In this document: positions 24,089 through 35,460 of the stretch, piece after piece
How the letters are laid out: every line of letters begins with the position of its first letter
Numbering within the stretch: position 1 is the first letter of the stretch
From: Actinostola sp. cb2023
Taxonomy: Eukaryota > Cnidaria > Anthozoa > Actiniaria > Actinostolidae
DNA length: 64,000 nucleotides
Assembly: GCA_033675265.1 (NCBI GenBank)
Contig: JAUJYZ010001091.1
Coordinates: forward strand, 96,001-160,000
Reading direction: 5' to 3'
Made by a program: the position numbers and the translations under genes
Notes under the pieces: model-generated
Seen by the model: only the letters and a program-made list of their open reading frames with translations
The model's database searches: none
Told to the model about the DNA's origin: nothing

Positions 24089-24646
24089 CTTTCAAAAACT
24101 CATTAATTATTCATGAGGAAAACAGCCAACCAGGTGTCCTCAATTTGGTCACATGATGGAACTGGATACCCCGGAAAGTCCGCTCTAGAGTACTTTGGAA
24201 TGATTTCAAGTCCGCTCTGGAGTACTTTGAAATAATATTTCAAGTCCTAGGACTGGAAATATCAGTTCAAGTCCTTGGAATAGAAATATCATATAAATCA
24301 ATAACTTAATTTCTGAATACTATTTCAATTTTAACTTGGACACAAGTAACATGTTATTTGTCTTAAAAAAAACTGTGAATGCATGATTTTTAACTGCTTA
24401 AAAAACGCATTTAATAATTTCGTAAACTCGATACTGCGGGATTCGAACCCGGAACACTCCATTGCTAATCCCTTTACTTACCACTATGCCATCAGGTAGT
24501 TCGATGGGTATCACGGAATTTTATTTACCTTTATCTTGGTATTCTTTTAATGCGTCATTGAATATTTTTTTTGTTTAATAAACAAATACAAAACTATTGC
24601 CATTTCAATAAACAAATTCCTCCTGAATAACGAATTCGTTTTAGAA
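24089..24646. mobile_element. 558-bp inverted-repeat element carrying a tRNA-like module
   Basis: Imperfect ends (CTTTCAAAAACTCATTAATT and its complement), absent from unit 1. On the minus strand, about 24505-24430 has an A-box-like TGGCATAGTGG and a B box GGGTTCGAATCCC, spaced as in a tRNA, but a clean cloverleaf is not formed. Confidence 0.55.
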
Positions 24647-25049
24647 GTAGTTTTCGCCATGGACTTGAAACCCCGTCCAGTCCTCATTGTCGGCCTTTAA
24701 ACATTACTTCAAAGCCAAGATATGAGCGATCAATTGAACATGTGGGCATTGTTTAGTGTTAAATATAACATTAATGTGATCCTTTGAGGGCATAATGGTT
24801 GGGGATTTTAGCTTTTTGATGACGCTGTGTGCAAACCCATCATTACAGTAATATATATTTCACGGGTGAAATAAAATTGCTGTATTAGCATTGCGTATTA
24901 ATTTCAGTTTGACACGGTTTTCTTTGTTATTCCTACGGCTTTTTCTATGACAACCTTTTTTTTATGAAGAATCTTTAGTTAATACTATTGGAGAAATACA
25001 CTGCATCTCAGAAAATAAATCGTATCCATATACCCACACCAAACATTAC

Positions 25050-25087
25050 CTTTAGGAATGTTCGTGATGCCTGAAGATGGTGAAAGT

Positions 25088-25121
<34 letters not shown>

Positions 25122-25425
25122 ACCACCAACGTGGCGAGTTTTGGGGGTTCCTGGCCCGTACCGGGATGCGACGAATAGCCAAAGCCAATTATAGGCGAGC
25201 GCTTCGCCGTCGACTCACAAAGAAGGTGGTCAAATGTCTGGCCAAGAAAGCCTCAAGAAAGCCGTGTTTGCTGCGCTGTCGGGAGCCGTCAGGACAGGCA
25301 TTGGATTTGGGCGGGATGCGATCATGAACAAGTTGAAACCTCAAAAGAAAAAATATATATAAAAACCGTGGAGATGAAGGAAAGAAGGAACCATGGTACG
25401 GTATGGAAATCACGGGTTACAAAAA
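25050..25425 (+). pseudogene. Decayed coding fragment with an Arg/Lys-rich tail, copy 3
   Basis: Matches the 3' half of the fragments at 16935 and 31745, including TPEDGE-like and RRALRRRLTKK segments. A (GAC)n run has expanded at 25087-25121. It is the only copy that also preserves a lysine-rich terminus (KLKPQKKKY), but in another frame, so it is broken. Confidence 0.45.
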
Positions 25426-25548
25426 CCGTTTCCTAGTTTTCAATATCGGCGGTGGAGATCTAGTGAGTATTTGAGTACACTAGTATTTGAGTTTTTCAGT
25501 ACACTATTTGAGTACGGTTGTGTTAAAAGTTGTAACCGTACTAACAAC

Positions 25549-25945
25549 TATTCTACAACTGACTCGCATTCATGCTCAGTTGAATTAAGGTATGGGGCAA
25601 AATATTGACCAGCGGTCTAAGCCAAGCTGGTACAGCTTGGCTTAGCAGTGTCAGGGGAATACGACCCACGCGAATCTGTCGGGAGGGGTAGGGTGGGCCG
25701 TTCCTCCGACCACTGTTCCGCTGGAAACTGAGCAAGAAGGGAGTGCTGAACATTGATTTCGTATTTATAGTCATCCCGTAGCGTCATTCACGTGCCTATG
25801 CACACCTAGCCACTAATGAAGTAGTATTATACCTTATTTCATATTTGCATGTCATTACGAGTGTTGTGAATATTATACTATTCTACAACACTCGAATTCA
25901 TGCTCAGTTGAATTAAGGTATGGGGCAAAATATTGACCAGCGCCC
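25549..25945. repeat. Pair of 67-bp direct repeats with an intervening hairpin
   Basis: ctcagttgaattaaggtatg and neighbouring bases occur at about 25549-25615 and again at 25878-25945. A perfect 13-bp-stem hairpin ctaagccaagctg / cagcttggcttag lies at about 25618-25646. Confidence 0.8.
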
Positions 25946-26260
25946 CTGCACCTATTTATTACAACTAATAAGCAGACAACATAAAATTATCTGATTCACT
26001 ATCAATTCCCTTTCTCATCCCTTTCATGACGAGCCCCGACCCTAACATTTTTGTTTTGCAAAGCAAAAAAAGCCTCGCAACATGATTATTTGTGGTGGAT
26101 TAACACAGCGGGGTTGTGTACCCGATACATCGGTGTAGGCCAGGCTCATGCTGGGACGTGAATTACTAGTCGTAGATTTATATTTACTGATTTTAGAAAG
26201 ATATGGCCAATAAGTGAATAAGATAAATTTTGTCTCTATTAAAATAATATTGATATTGAT
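25946..26260. other. No recognisable gene
   Basis: AT-rich sequence with only short overlapping frames. Confidence 0.35.
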
Positions 26261-26261
26261 C

Positions 26262-26830
26262 AAACGTTCAATGCTCTACTCATAGAATATCGAGCGAGTC
26301 AGTCGTGCCGCCACAAATCATTGCCGGTTTAGCAATACAAATTAAGTTGAGTTGTCAGCCTACTTTGCGATTAGTATTTTAGTCTGTGTTTCAAGTTCAA
26401 TGCTTTACCCATAGAATATCAGGCGTGCCACCCGAACAATCTACCCTGCATTCAGGTGCGCCACCCAAAAGCATTGGGGTTTAGCAATATAAAGTTGAGT
26501 TATGTCAATACTCTGCGATTAGTATTATAGTCTGTGTTTCAAGTTCAATGCTTTACCCATAGAATATCAGGCGTGCCACCCGAACAATCTACCCTGCATT
26601 CAGGTGCGCCACCCAAAAGCATTGGGGTTTAGCAATATATAAAGTTGAGTTATGTCAGTACTCTGCGATTAGTATTATAGTCTGTGTCTTCAAGTTCTTC
26701 AAGTTCAATGCTTTACCCATAGAATATCAGGCGTGCCGCCCGACTCTATCTACCCTGCCTTCAGGTGCGCCACCCAAAAGCATTGGGGTTTAGCAATATA
26801 AAGTTGAGTACTCTGCGATTTATAGTCACA
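26262..26830. repeat. Minisatellite of about 148-bp units, four copies
   Basis: Units starting aatgctttacccatagaata recur at about 26401, 26549 and 26709, with a diverged first copy at 26269. The third spacing is lengthened by a small caagttctt repeat. Confidence 0.85.
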
Positions 26831-27189
26831 TTAGTCTGTGTCGGTTTCAGAACGTTTGCAGCATAAAATCCCGTATTTGTCTCAAAGTCAGACGAGCAAT
26901 ACCTGAATGTACTCGACGAATATCTTACCCACATTTCCAGGTGACATTTTCCATATATTAGACAACCCATCAGTGAAAATAAAGCTCACAAAGAATTATA
27001 TTTTGATTCTAGCGCCAAAACTCGTCGATGACCCGCAATTGTTTATCATGTTGTGTAAGAATTGTCTGTGATTAATGTGTCAGTAGAACGAATCTTATTG
27101 GACCAAGACTAATTGGCTTTGCGAACTAGTAACCCTAGGCAAACATATCACAGCTATCCTGCTGGGACAAAAAAGTTTTTTTAAATCCC

Positions 27190-27325
27190 TGAAATAACCC
27201 CCAATCCTCACAACCTCCAAATCTTATCCAATCCCTAAATCTGGCTTACAATCCCCAAATATTACAGTCCTCACTCCCCAAATCTTACAGTCCCCAAATC
27301 TTACAGTCCCCAAATCTTGTCCCAA
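27190..27325. repeat. Short CCCCAAATCTTACAGT-type tandem repeats
   Basis: About eight irregular 16-20 bp units. No gene is seen between here and 27550. Confidence 0.8.
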
Positions 27326-27558
27326 CTCTTGAATGCAGGACTGTACAATATCAACATAGCTAACAATATTCTCACAAAAATACAATACAATAATCCCCGG
27401 CAAGGTATATCCGTGGGAGCCCGTTTTGGCACAATTTTCATAGAAAAACACCCACTCAATGGTGCACGAGGTGCCGCCAACGAAAACAAATGAAGAGCTA
27501 CTAAAACTACGAACATTAATAATAATAATAAATTTATTTCTTATAAAGAATTATAAGA

Positions 27559-27681
27559 AATGATGTGTATAATATGATGGTTTAATATTTCTAAATTTGA
27601 GCCTTGCGTTTCAGAGTTATAGAGGTTTGAAATCTCAATATGCAAATTTGATGACGTCTACCCAGGCTTTTGCCATAACTT
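27559..27681. repeat. Partial arm of the TTAA MITE at 28421
   Basis: About 123 bp nearly identical to 28463-28585. Only one arm is present. Confidence 0.85.
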
Positions 27682-27749
27682 ATAATAATAATAAATGTAT
27701 TTCTTATAAAGAATTATATTTAAGAATTATATTTTACACCATTCATCGA

Positions 27750-28370
27750 AAACGGAGGCCCGAAACAAGGAAAGAAGTTCCTCCATGTGTTCAACCATTC
27801 TGGAATTATCGCGACGAGTTCAGTATCTATCACTGATGATATCATTTTCAAAACTGACACGATCGTAATTCCTAAGTTCCTACGAAAGGACATGCTGAAC
27901 AAAATACATGCTGGTCATCTGGGTATGCAAAAGTGCAAAAGTAGAGCAAGAGATATCTTATTCTGGCCTGGAGTGAATAAGGAAATCGAGGATCTTGTAT
28001 CTACATGTGAGATATGTCAGGAACCCAAAATGCCAACCAAAAAAGAGCCCCTGTGTCCGCACGAAATTCCCGTACGCCCTTGGCAAATGGTATGCACGGA
28101 TTTATTCGTGTGGAACAATACTAACTATCTTGTTATTGTAGATTCTTACAGTAATTATTTTGAGACCGCAAAGCTGGAGAACACCAAGAGCTCAATTGTA
28201 ACTGCTCATACAAAGTCTGTCTTTGCCCGTCATGGCATACCGAGATAGTACTCTCTGATAATGGCCCGCAGTACACCTCTGAAGAATACAAACAGTTTTC
28301 CAAATCGTGGAATTTCAAACACGTCACATCATCACCTTTATATCCACAATCAACGGTCAAGCACCGTTCT
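27750..28370 (+). pseudogene. Ty3/gypsy integrase fragment
   Basis: The longest frame (27787-28248) has the HHCC zinc-binding region (HAGHLGMQ, then CEICQE) and the first catalytic Asp in VCTDLF. A linker piece with RPETRKEVP lies just upstream in another frame, and SDNGPQYTSEEY with the second Asp lies just downstream in a third. Sequence stops before the catalytic Glu region. Two frameshifts and truncation make it dead. It is flanked by two copies of one MITE arm (27559-27681 and 28463-28585). Confidence 0.85.
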
Positions 28371-28420
28371 CCAAGTAATTAACTCTTCTCTTATAGAATC
28401 TTTGTTTTAACAAGTTTTAA

Positions 28421-28863
28421 AGTGCCCCTAATAAATAATACAATATTTTGTGAATCAGTTCTTCATGATGTGTATAATATGATGGTTTAATATTTCTAAA
28501 TTTGAGCCTTGCGTTTCAGAGTTATAGAGGTTTGAAATCTCAATATGCAAATTTGATGACGTCTACCCAGGCTTTTGCCATAACTTATTTAGACTTGTTC
28601 AAGAAGAACTTATTTTTTTAAATGGGGAAAAAGTTATAAAATCATTCATAAAGACTGTGGAAATATTCTGTAAGTTTTCAAATGTCAATAATTAGCACAA
28701 GGGCGTTTTTGTATAATAAATGATTCCTGGGTAGACGTTATCAAATTTGCATATTGAGATTTCAATCCTCTATAACTCATAAACGCAAGGTTCAAATTTA
28801 GAAATATTAAACACATCAGGAAGAACTGATTCACAAAATATTGTATTATTTATTAGGGGCACT
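28421..28863. mobile_element. 443-bp palindromic TTAA MITE, ends AGTGCCCC
   Basis: Arms of about 160 bp (28421-28585 and 28712-28863) are inverted copies. TTAA lies at 28417-28420 and 28864-28867. A relative with diverged arms starts at 51146. Confidence 0.85.
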
Positions 28864-28867
28864 TTAA

Positions 28868-29600
28868 TGAGCGTATACTCGGACATTATGACAAGTAGAT
28901 CTCTATCTTTGCTCACCAACACACACCATTGGTAGAACAGACAGACGAAGAGAAGAGAAGAGAAGAGTAATTCTTCCGTGACAATCTCCGATACTTGACT
29001 CTGTTTTTTTGATCATACGTCTAATGTACGTTATGACAATGACAATGACAGTTACGTGACGAGGGATCGAGACTATTTGTCGGTGATGATAGATAAATAT
29101 CTCGAATCAGTACGTACTTGGTACGTCTTGAGGTTGCATAGGTCAGATGGTTCTGATAACGCCCTTCAAGGCGCGTTTGTTTTTGTTAAATATATTTAAG
29201 CTTGCAAAGGCTTCAATAGCACTATTTTCAGTCAATCATGCTTCTTCATTTCTCTTCTGCATATTAAACACAACTGCTTCTCTCTTGATACAGCACGAGC
29301 TTCTAGCTACACAGCACTTCTAGTCGGTAGTCGTGGAACGATGAGTTCGCACTTCTATTAACGATGACCCTAGAGCGAACAATACTTCGGATTTAGTTTG
29401 ATATGCGCTCGGAAACTCATTTTACCCGTTTGTGCATATAATTACTTCACTAGGCGTACGGATATCATCGCCCCCGTTTTCAGCCCATCAAAACCCTGAA
29501 ACATACATTCCTGACCGATACGATCACATTCATCGCATTTTGTGTACTACCAAGAAAATAAAAATAAAGCGCATTTTCTAACTCGGTCACTTCCTGCGAA
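28868..29600. other. No recognisable gene
   Basis: Contains short gaagagaa and gacaat repeats near 28945-29050. No LTR partner for the gag fragment at 29615 was found here. Confidence 0.35.
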
Positions 29601-29614
29601 AGTGTCGAGTAATA

Positions 29615-30042
29615 TTACTGGGTTGTTTTTCCACAAACAATTATATCCTTGATAAGATCTTCCTTGAGTGAACCAAAAGCATAATCTTTGGCAAGTTTTC
29701 TAAGCTCGGTTACGTATTGATCGATACTTTCATTCTCTTGATTTCGTGTATTAAATTTGAATCTTAATACTGTTACATTCTGTTTTGGAATACAGTGAGC
29801 TTCAAACTTGTTGAATAGAACCTGAATATTATCTTTCTCGGACTCTGTGATCAACCAATATTGTACACATCTCTCGCCGGTTGCCCAACGTACAGCAAAA
29901 ATAATTCACACTGTTGTTTCTCACTCTTGTCCGCTAGAGGACCTTGGAGTACTAGTTCTATTGTCTGTCTCCATCGCTTCCACTCTTCGTTCAGATTCGA
30001 AGGATCTACATCCAATTCCTTAATGCTGAATATCGTAGCCAT
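29615..30042 (-). pseudogene. Ty3/gypsy gag fragment
   Basis: Two overlapping frames (30042-29851 and 29854-29615) together resemble the retrotransposon Gag family: WKRWRQTIEL, CELFLLYVG, then NESIDQYVTELRKLAKDYAF and IVCGK. A frameshift near 29853 separates them and a stop follows at 29615. It starts just 3' of a primer-binding site, so it is the 5' end of an element. The rest is missing. Confidence 0.85.
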
Positions 30043-30063
30043 TTTCTTGTGGGTTTCGTTTTA

Positions 30064-30243
30064 GTTCTGACACCATGTCATGTCATGACTGAGACTCATT
30101 TGGATTGAATGAATTACTTTATTCATAACACTATATTTATATTAGAGTCTAGTCATTAGGGACTCACTCATTCACACGTTGCTATGTAATTGTATACTCA
30201 ACGCAATACATAACAGCCTCGGCTACGTGTTCATCTTACAACA
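30064..30243 (-). mobile_element. 5' LTR and primer-binding site of a Ty3/gypsy element
   Basis: On the minus strand, TGGTGTCAGAAC (30075-30064) follows a sequence ending in CA, a typical gypsy primer-binding site. The LTR runs from 30076 to about 30215 or 30243 (two possible TG starts). No second LTR is seen. Confidence 0.65.
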
Positions 30244-30639
30244 GTGCAAAACCGCCTGGAGCTCGTAAGAACAAACGCACCCGACTCGATCGACCAATCA
30301 CTGGAGAGAACACTTCGCTTTGCTAGGGAGTTTTCCACATCACAACCACGTGATACTGGCTTTCATCCCTCTGCCGACAGTACGACGGGGTTTCCATGCA
30401 GAAGACCGTGCATGCGGATCTGCATGCTGTACATCGTCTTTACAAGACCTAACTACGTTTCCTACAATATTCTTGTGAAAAACAATACAAACCCCGACAA
30501 ATCAGCAGAGAGATAACAGCTAAGACCCAGTATAACCGGGGGGGTTGATTTAGGTACCCCTTTTTCAAAGCTATCAAAACTCTGAGACTTGATTGTCACA
30601 TTCAATCATTTCATAATTCATTGGCAAACATCTGGCCCT
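30244..30639. other. No recognisable gene
   Basis: Short frames only, between the gypsy LTR and the minisatellite. Confidence 0.35.
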
Positions 30640-31736
30640 GTGAAACCACACCCTAGTCAACAGTCAAAAAATCACCCTGGTCAACGGTGAAAACTCACCC
30701 TAGTCAATGGTGAAAGTGTACCCTGGTCAATGGTCGAAAACTCACCCTGGTCAACGATGAAAACACGCCCTGGTCAACGGTGAAAAAACACCCTAGTCAA
30801 CGGTGAAAGCGCACCCTGGTCAACGGTGAAAGCGCACCCTGGTAAACGATGAAAAACTCACCCTAGTCAACGGTGAAAATGCACCCTGGTCAACGGTGAA
30901 AGCGCAACCTGGTCAACGGTGAAAAACTCACTCTAGTCAACGGTGAAAATGCACCCTGGTCAACGGTGAAAACTCACCCTGGTCAGCGGTGAAACCTCAC
31001 TCTGATACTGAAACGGTGAAAACGCACCCTGGTCAACAGTGAAAAATCACCCTAGTCAACGGTGAATACTCACCATGGTCAACGGTGAAACCTCACTCTG
31101 ATACTGAAACGGTGAAACCTCACCCTGGTCAACGGTGAAAACTCATCCTGGTCAGCGGTGAAACCTCACTCTGATACTGAAACGGTGAAAACGCACCCTG
31201 GTCAACAGTGAAAAATCACCCTAGTCAACGGTGAATACTCACCATGGTCAACGGTGAAACCTCACTCTGATACTGAAACGGTGAAACCTCACCCTGGTCA
31301 ACGGTGAAAACTCATCCTGGTTAACGGTGAAACCTCATCCTGGTACTGAAACGGTGAAACCTCATCCTGGTCAACGGTGAAAACTCACCCTGGTCAACGG
31401 TGGAACCTCACCCTGGTCAACGGTGAAAACTCACCCTGGTCAACGGTGGAACCTCACCCTGGTCAACGGTGGAACCTCACACTGGTCAACGGTGGAACCT
31501 CACCCTGGTACTGAAACGGTGAAACCTCACCCTGGTCAACGGTGGAACCTCACCCTGGTCAACGGTGAAAACTCACCCTGATCAACGGTGGAACCTCACC
31601 CTGGTCAACGGTGGAACCTCACCCTGGTCAACGGTGGAACCTCACCCTGGTCAACGGTGGAACCTCACCCTGGTACTGAAACAGAGAAACCTCACCCTGG
31701 TACTGAGACGGTGAAACCTCACCCTGGTACTCAACA
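30640..31736. repeat. 1.1-kb minisatellite of about 20-23 bp units with a higher-order period
   Basis: Units are variants of CACCCTGGTCAACGGTGAAA. Some contain an insert with tactgaaacggtgaaa. A 169-bp block repeats (gtcagcggtgaaacctcact at 30982 and 31151). The right end becomes uniform (aacctcaccctggtcaacgg). The last few units recur at 39841, marking the large duplication. Confidence 0.95.
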
Positions 31737-31744
31737 GTGAAAAC

Positions 31745-32445
31745 TCACGACTACACCTCCTCCTCGCAGCTTCTGGAGCTTCGATTAACTATCGACTATA
31801 TTTGTTCCGATGGGGTTTTCTCCCGAACGAAGAAGCGTTCACTGAGATGTGGTTCACCATACAATTGGACCGTCTATCGTCGCTCAATGGAGGTCGTACC
31901 CTTCCCCACATCAATAAAGGCGGTGGTCATAGACCACGCCTGCCCATCTACGTCGGATCGGGAAAATCATGACTACGAAGACGTCTCCAACTCGGAGGAA
32001 AAGCGAAATTGACGTGCATGTTGGAAAACATTGGGAAACGCTTGGCCAAATTAAAGGATGGGTAGTGGATTTTTTCGCGCTTGGAGCGGCCCCACGTCCC
32101 TTTAGGAATGTTCGTGACGCCTGAAGATGGTGAGAGTACGACGAAGACGACGACGAACCACCAACGTGGCTGGTTTTGGGGGTTCCTGGCACGTACCGGA
32201 ATGCGACGAGTAGCCAAAGCCAGTCTTAGGCGAGCGCTTCGCCGTCGACTCACAAAGAAGGCGGTCAAAAGTCTGGCCAAGAAAGCTGTGCCTGCTGCGC
32301 TGTCGGGAGACGTCAGTACAAGCATTGGAACAAGTGGAAACCTCAAGAGAGAGAGAAAAAGATACATACCAGGGAGATGAAGGAAAGAAGGTACCATGGT
32401 ACGGTAGGAAAAGAAGCTTGAGCTTGGCATTTTTGGCGAATCGAA
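31745..32445 (+). pseudogene. Decayed coding fragment with an Arg/Lys-rich tail, copy 2
   Basis: Close relative of 16935-17589. The readable basic part is at 32081-32380 (PHVPLGMF, TPEDGES, RRALRRRLTKKAVKS). The upstream part is in other frames with a stop at about 32012. It directly follows the minisatellite. Confidence 0.45.
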
Positions 32446-33370
32446 TTTTTTTTTTTTTGTTGTTGTTGAGTTTAATACTTCCAACCCATTAGACATAACA
32501 ACACAGTTTTGTGGAGTAATGGGGAATGGGAATTAGGTCTCCATCTGCTGCAGCAGATCCATGCTCACGCATAATTGGCATACTGGTCAGTGCATGAAAA
32601 AGAGAGGTGATAATCCTCTCTCCAGTGATATCCCTCGGGTCGCCGGGGTGTAACTCACATACTACCCCTACCGATGATAATCCCCTGGGTCGCTGAGGGG
32701 TGTAACTCACATACAACCCCTACTGAGGGTGATAAGGGTGTAACTCACATACAACCCCTTCATTGATAATAAACCATAAGTCTATGGGGCAAAAGTGACC
32801 AGTATGGGAGCACTAATCCCCAACCCGTGATTTTATTAAAACATACTAAGATAAAGCTCTGCTACATCATTGAGCATGAAGTTAAAAATATAGTTGACAT
32901 TGTCCATCTCCTACCATTGCTGAGATTGTCAGAGTTCATGATGTCCATATATGCAACCGCTATTGGCTGCTTATAACTGTAACTATCTTGTGCCTTATTA
33001 CTAATTGTGCCATATGCTACTAGAACAAAAGGGGAGGGTGGGAGGGAATTACGTGTATATCGATAGCTGTTTTGATCGGGAATGCTGCAACGACAACGCA
33101 AACATGCCACAACATGGACTGACAGCCTGGCATGCTGTGACATGATTGGCTGGTGCAATTAAACCATGCCAGGACATGTGATACCATAAGTGACCCTTGT
33201 ACCCTTGTAATTGTCCTAATAGTATATTGCATTACAGTGTTTACTTTGAACAAAGCCTAATTTGTTGCTGGTCAATTATTAGTTTACATTCCATTGAATC
33301 TAATATGCGTCCATTTAATTAAAGCTAATGGTTGTATTATTAACTTTAATTTATATGAATATAAATTGGC
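32446..33370 (-). mobile_element. Insertion of about 925 bp with a poly(T) left end, possible retroposon
   Basis: Unit 2 reads gaatcgaagttatgac where this copy is split after gaatcgaa. The insert begins with a long T run and ends at aaattggc, as expected for a poly(A)-tailed retroposed sequence on minus. Inside are three tandem units of about 65 bp with gtgtaactcacatac (about 32640-32765). No coding match is recognised. Confidence 0.5.
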
Positions 33371-33771
33371 TTATGACAACTCGAGATTCAGAATAGATTA
33401 TCAGTAAATAAATGTGGCTCGACACTTAAAACAAATAGCCGAAATAAATACGGAGGGTATCACTCAGCAAAAATACCCGGTTGTCCCATATAATCATTTC
33501 CGGTCATACACTACAAAACAAAATGTTTGTTTACAATAAAGTAGCAATAGTTGTTTGCTAAATAGAAACAATTATTTTAGTAATGACTTTATTATATTGT
33601 CCTCAATTAACATGGGATAAAGATGCAAGTGTGCGATTGTTATAAATACCATTGTCTGACGAGTGCCATTTTATATGGTTGCAGTCGCACGCGCTGGTCA
33701 TGATATAAGTGTTTTAGTTACACAATTGGCTATATGCACTAACGGCTCACGTGACCGGCCATCCCGATTAA

Positions 33772-34233
33772 GTAACGTTCCGCGTAAGAACGATAGCAAA
33801 AGACAATAGACTGCGGCATTTAGCTCGCCTCACACACGATTTTGCTTGAATATGTGTAACATGCTGTCTCAGATACCAACTATCAAAGTTACAAGGAGAA
33901 AATAGAGGAAACTGTGTGCAGTTGCCCATTTTTACTGTGAAAACTGAAGGAGAACGCAATGCAGCCAATAGAAAAGAGGGAAGACAATGGCTATTTGATT
34001 CACAAATTTGAGAACTTTCCTCACACACAATTTTCTTTAAAATCAAACCAAGGTTAGTTTGATTAAAAGTGAATTAAATTCTCAAACGTTATCTAATTTA
34101 AATGTATTCCTTGGTTGGGTTTCTATTGAATTTATGAGTATGAACCAATGAAATTGCAAGAAAGAAGAATGGAAAATTAACACCTTTTACATTCCTATGC
34201 CGTTCATGCTATCGTTCTTACACGGAACGCTAC
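33772..34233. mobile_element. 462-bp TTAA MITE, ends GTAACGTTCCGCGTAAGAACG
   Basis: About 27-bp inverted repeats with two or three mismatches, TTAA at 33768-33771 and 34234-34237. Unit 2 has the empty site with a single TTAA at 18155-18158. Confidence 0.9.
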
Positions 34234-34249
34234 TTAACCTCTATTATAA

Positions 34250-34420
34250 TTATAATAATAATAATAATAATAATTATTATTATTATTATTGTTATTGAAA
34301 TGAAAACTGATGGAGAATATACAGAACAAATGTTCGGAAAAATCAGACGCCTCGAGCGGGATTCGAACCCACGACACCCCGATTTCATGACAGGTGCTCT
34401 ACCCACTGAGCTACCGAGGC
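34250..34420 (-). mobile_element. tRNA-derived SINE (unit 3)
   Basis: Same element as at 18165-18363, with tRNA-like head 34420-34349 and ATT-rich tail. Confidence 0.7.
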
Positions 34421-34525
34421 AACTACTGTGGCATGGAGTTCAAATTAGCTCAAAGACGCTGATATTAACCGTTTTCATTTCTATAAATATATCATAGTTC
34501 TTATCAGTAATTATTGTTATTTATT

Positions 34526-34575
<50 letters not shown>

Positions 34576-34868
34576 AATAATTATTATTATTATTATCCCC
34601 GTTACTCAAACAGCTATGTCATATAATATAGAAAATGAACTAGAAGTTCTTGGCTGAGATGCGTGACACTTACTTTTTAGATAAAACAATGGTTACAAAA
34701 TTATTTAAAGTGTCAATTGTATTTTTTCAGACGTTTCGGGCATAGCCCTTCATCACTTCGGGATTTTTTTCCCACAGGACTGTGATCAATTAAATCAATA
34801 ATATAAATAAATGATAAGTTTGCAGGGGGTGCAGTGTTTTCAGGAAACATAAAGCCAATCAAACAAGA

Positions 34869-35452
34869 CTAGCGAACGGATATACGCCATGTGTCCAGCA
34901 CGTTGTATGGCTGGGGACTAACAAAGCTATCGTCACAATAAAAACGTGCTTTAGGTTTTTTCCAAGTACAACCAAAGCCATGAGCAGGTACTGTATCCAT
35001 AGCGATTGGACACGTAACCAAACGGCCTTTCCTATGCTCCTGATATCGACTCCATTTGTTGACTTTCACTTTTCCAGAACTATCTTTACCCCATTTAGCA
35101 CAATTCTGAGCCAGAATTGACGTGTCTTCGGGAAGTCTGTCAAACGAGCCACAAGCGTCAGGGAAAGTAGTCAGGGCAATTGCATCGTAGGTAAAATACC
35201 GCACTACTTGCTGGCCAGCGGTGTTGTTCGTGGTCATGATGCTCACCACTCTACCCACTGATTTCTTATGACAATAGAAATGAATCTGGTGAAATCCCAT
35301 CTTGTTGAGGATATCCAACATGGCGGCTCCTCGAGGCACGACGTTCTCGCTATTATTACTGAAGGCGGAAATGACGTCATAGGTATCATATGATATTTTG
35401 ATAGGTAACGTCTTACTTTGCAGGATTGTTCTTTTGACTGTCGTCCAGCCAC
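34869..35452 (-). pseudogene. Orphan last exon of the fibrinogen-like gene, unit 3
   Basis: The exon is complete: acceptor CAG, then the GGWT completion, through DACGSFDRLPEDTS to WRISVR and stop (584 bp, open throughout). It is 6 bp shorter than unit 2 near its start. No preceding fibrinogen-like or PAN exon exists in the next several kb; similarity to unit 2 ends just upstream of the acceptor. It would need splicing to a foreign exon to be expressed, so I call it an orphan exon. Confidence 0.7.
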
Positions 35453-35460
35453 CTGAATCA

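Larger units (their letters stand above)
21567..25030. repeat. 5' flank of unit 2 with several MITE insertions
   Basis: Paralogous to 9501-12250. Insertions at 22982, 23575, 23879 and 24089 interrupt the alignment. I could not place the missing first exon. A short (tctgtg)n run lies near 23492-23515. Confidence 0.6.
33371..34868. repeat. 3' flank of unit 3
   Basis: Close copy of 17590-19013, interrupted by the TTAA MITE at 33772. It includes a SINE (34250-34420) and (ATA)n tracts at about 34517-34597. Confidence 0.85.

Noticed and set aside
28250..29615. Integrase (+) and gag (-) fragments as one gypsy element
   Set aside because: They lie on opposite strands with no shared LTRs, so they come from separate elements.
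30640..31736. CRISPR-like array
   Set aside because: Tandem units have no unique spacers, the period is about 20 bp, and the host is eukaryotic; it is a minisatellite.
32862..33158. 98-codon minus-strand frame, repeated at 41110-41406
   Set aside because: No recognisable domain; it lies within a retroposon-like insert, and the repetition only reflects the large duplication.
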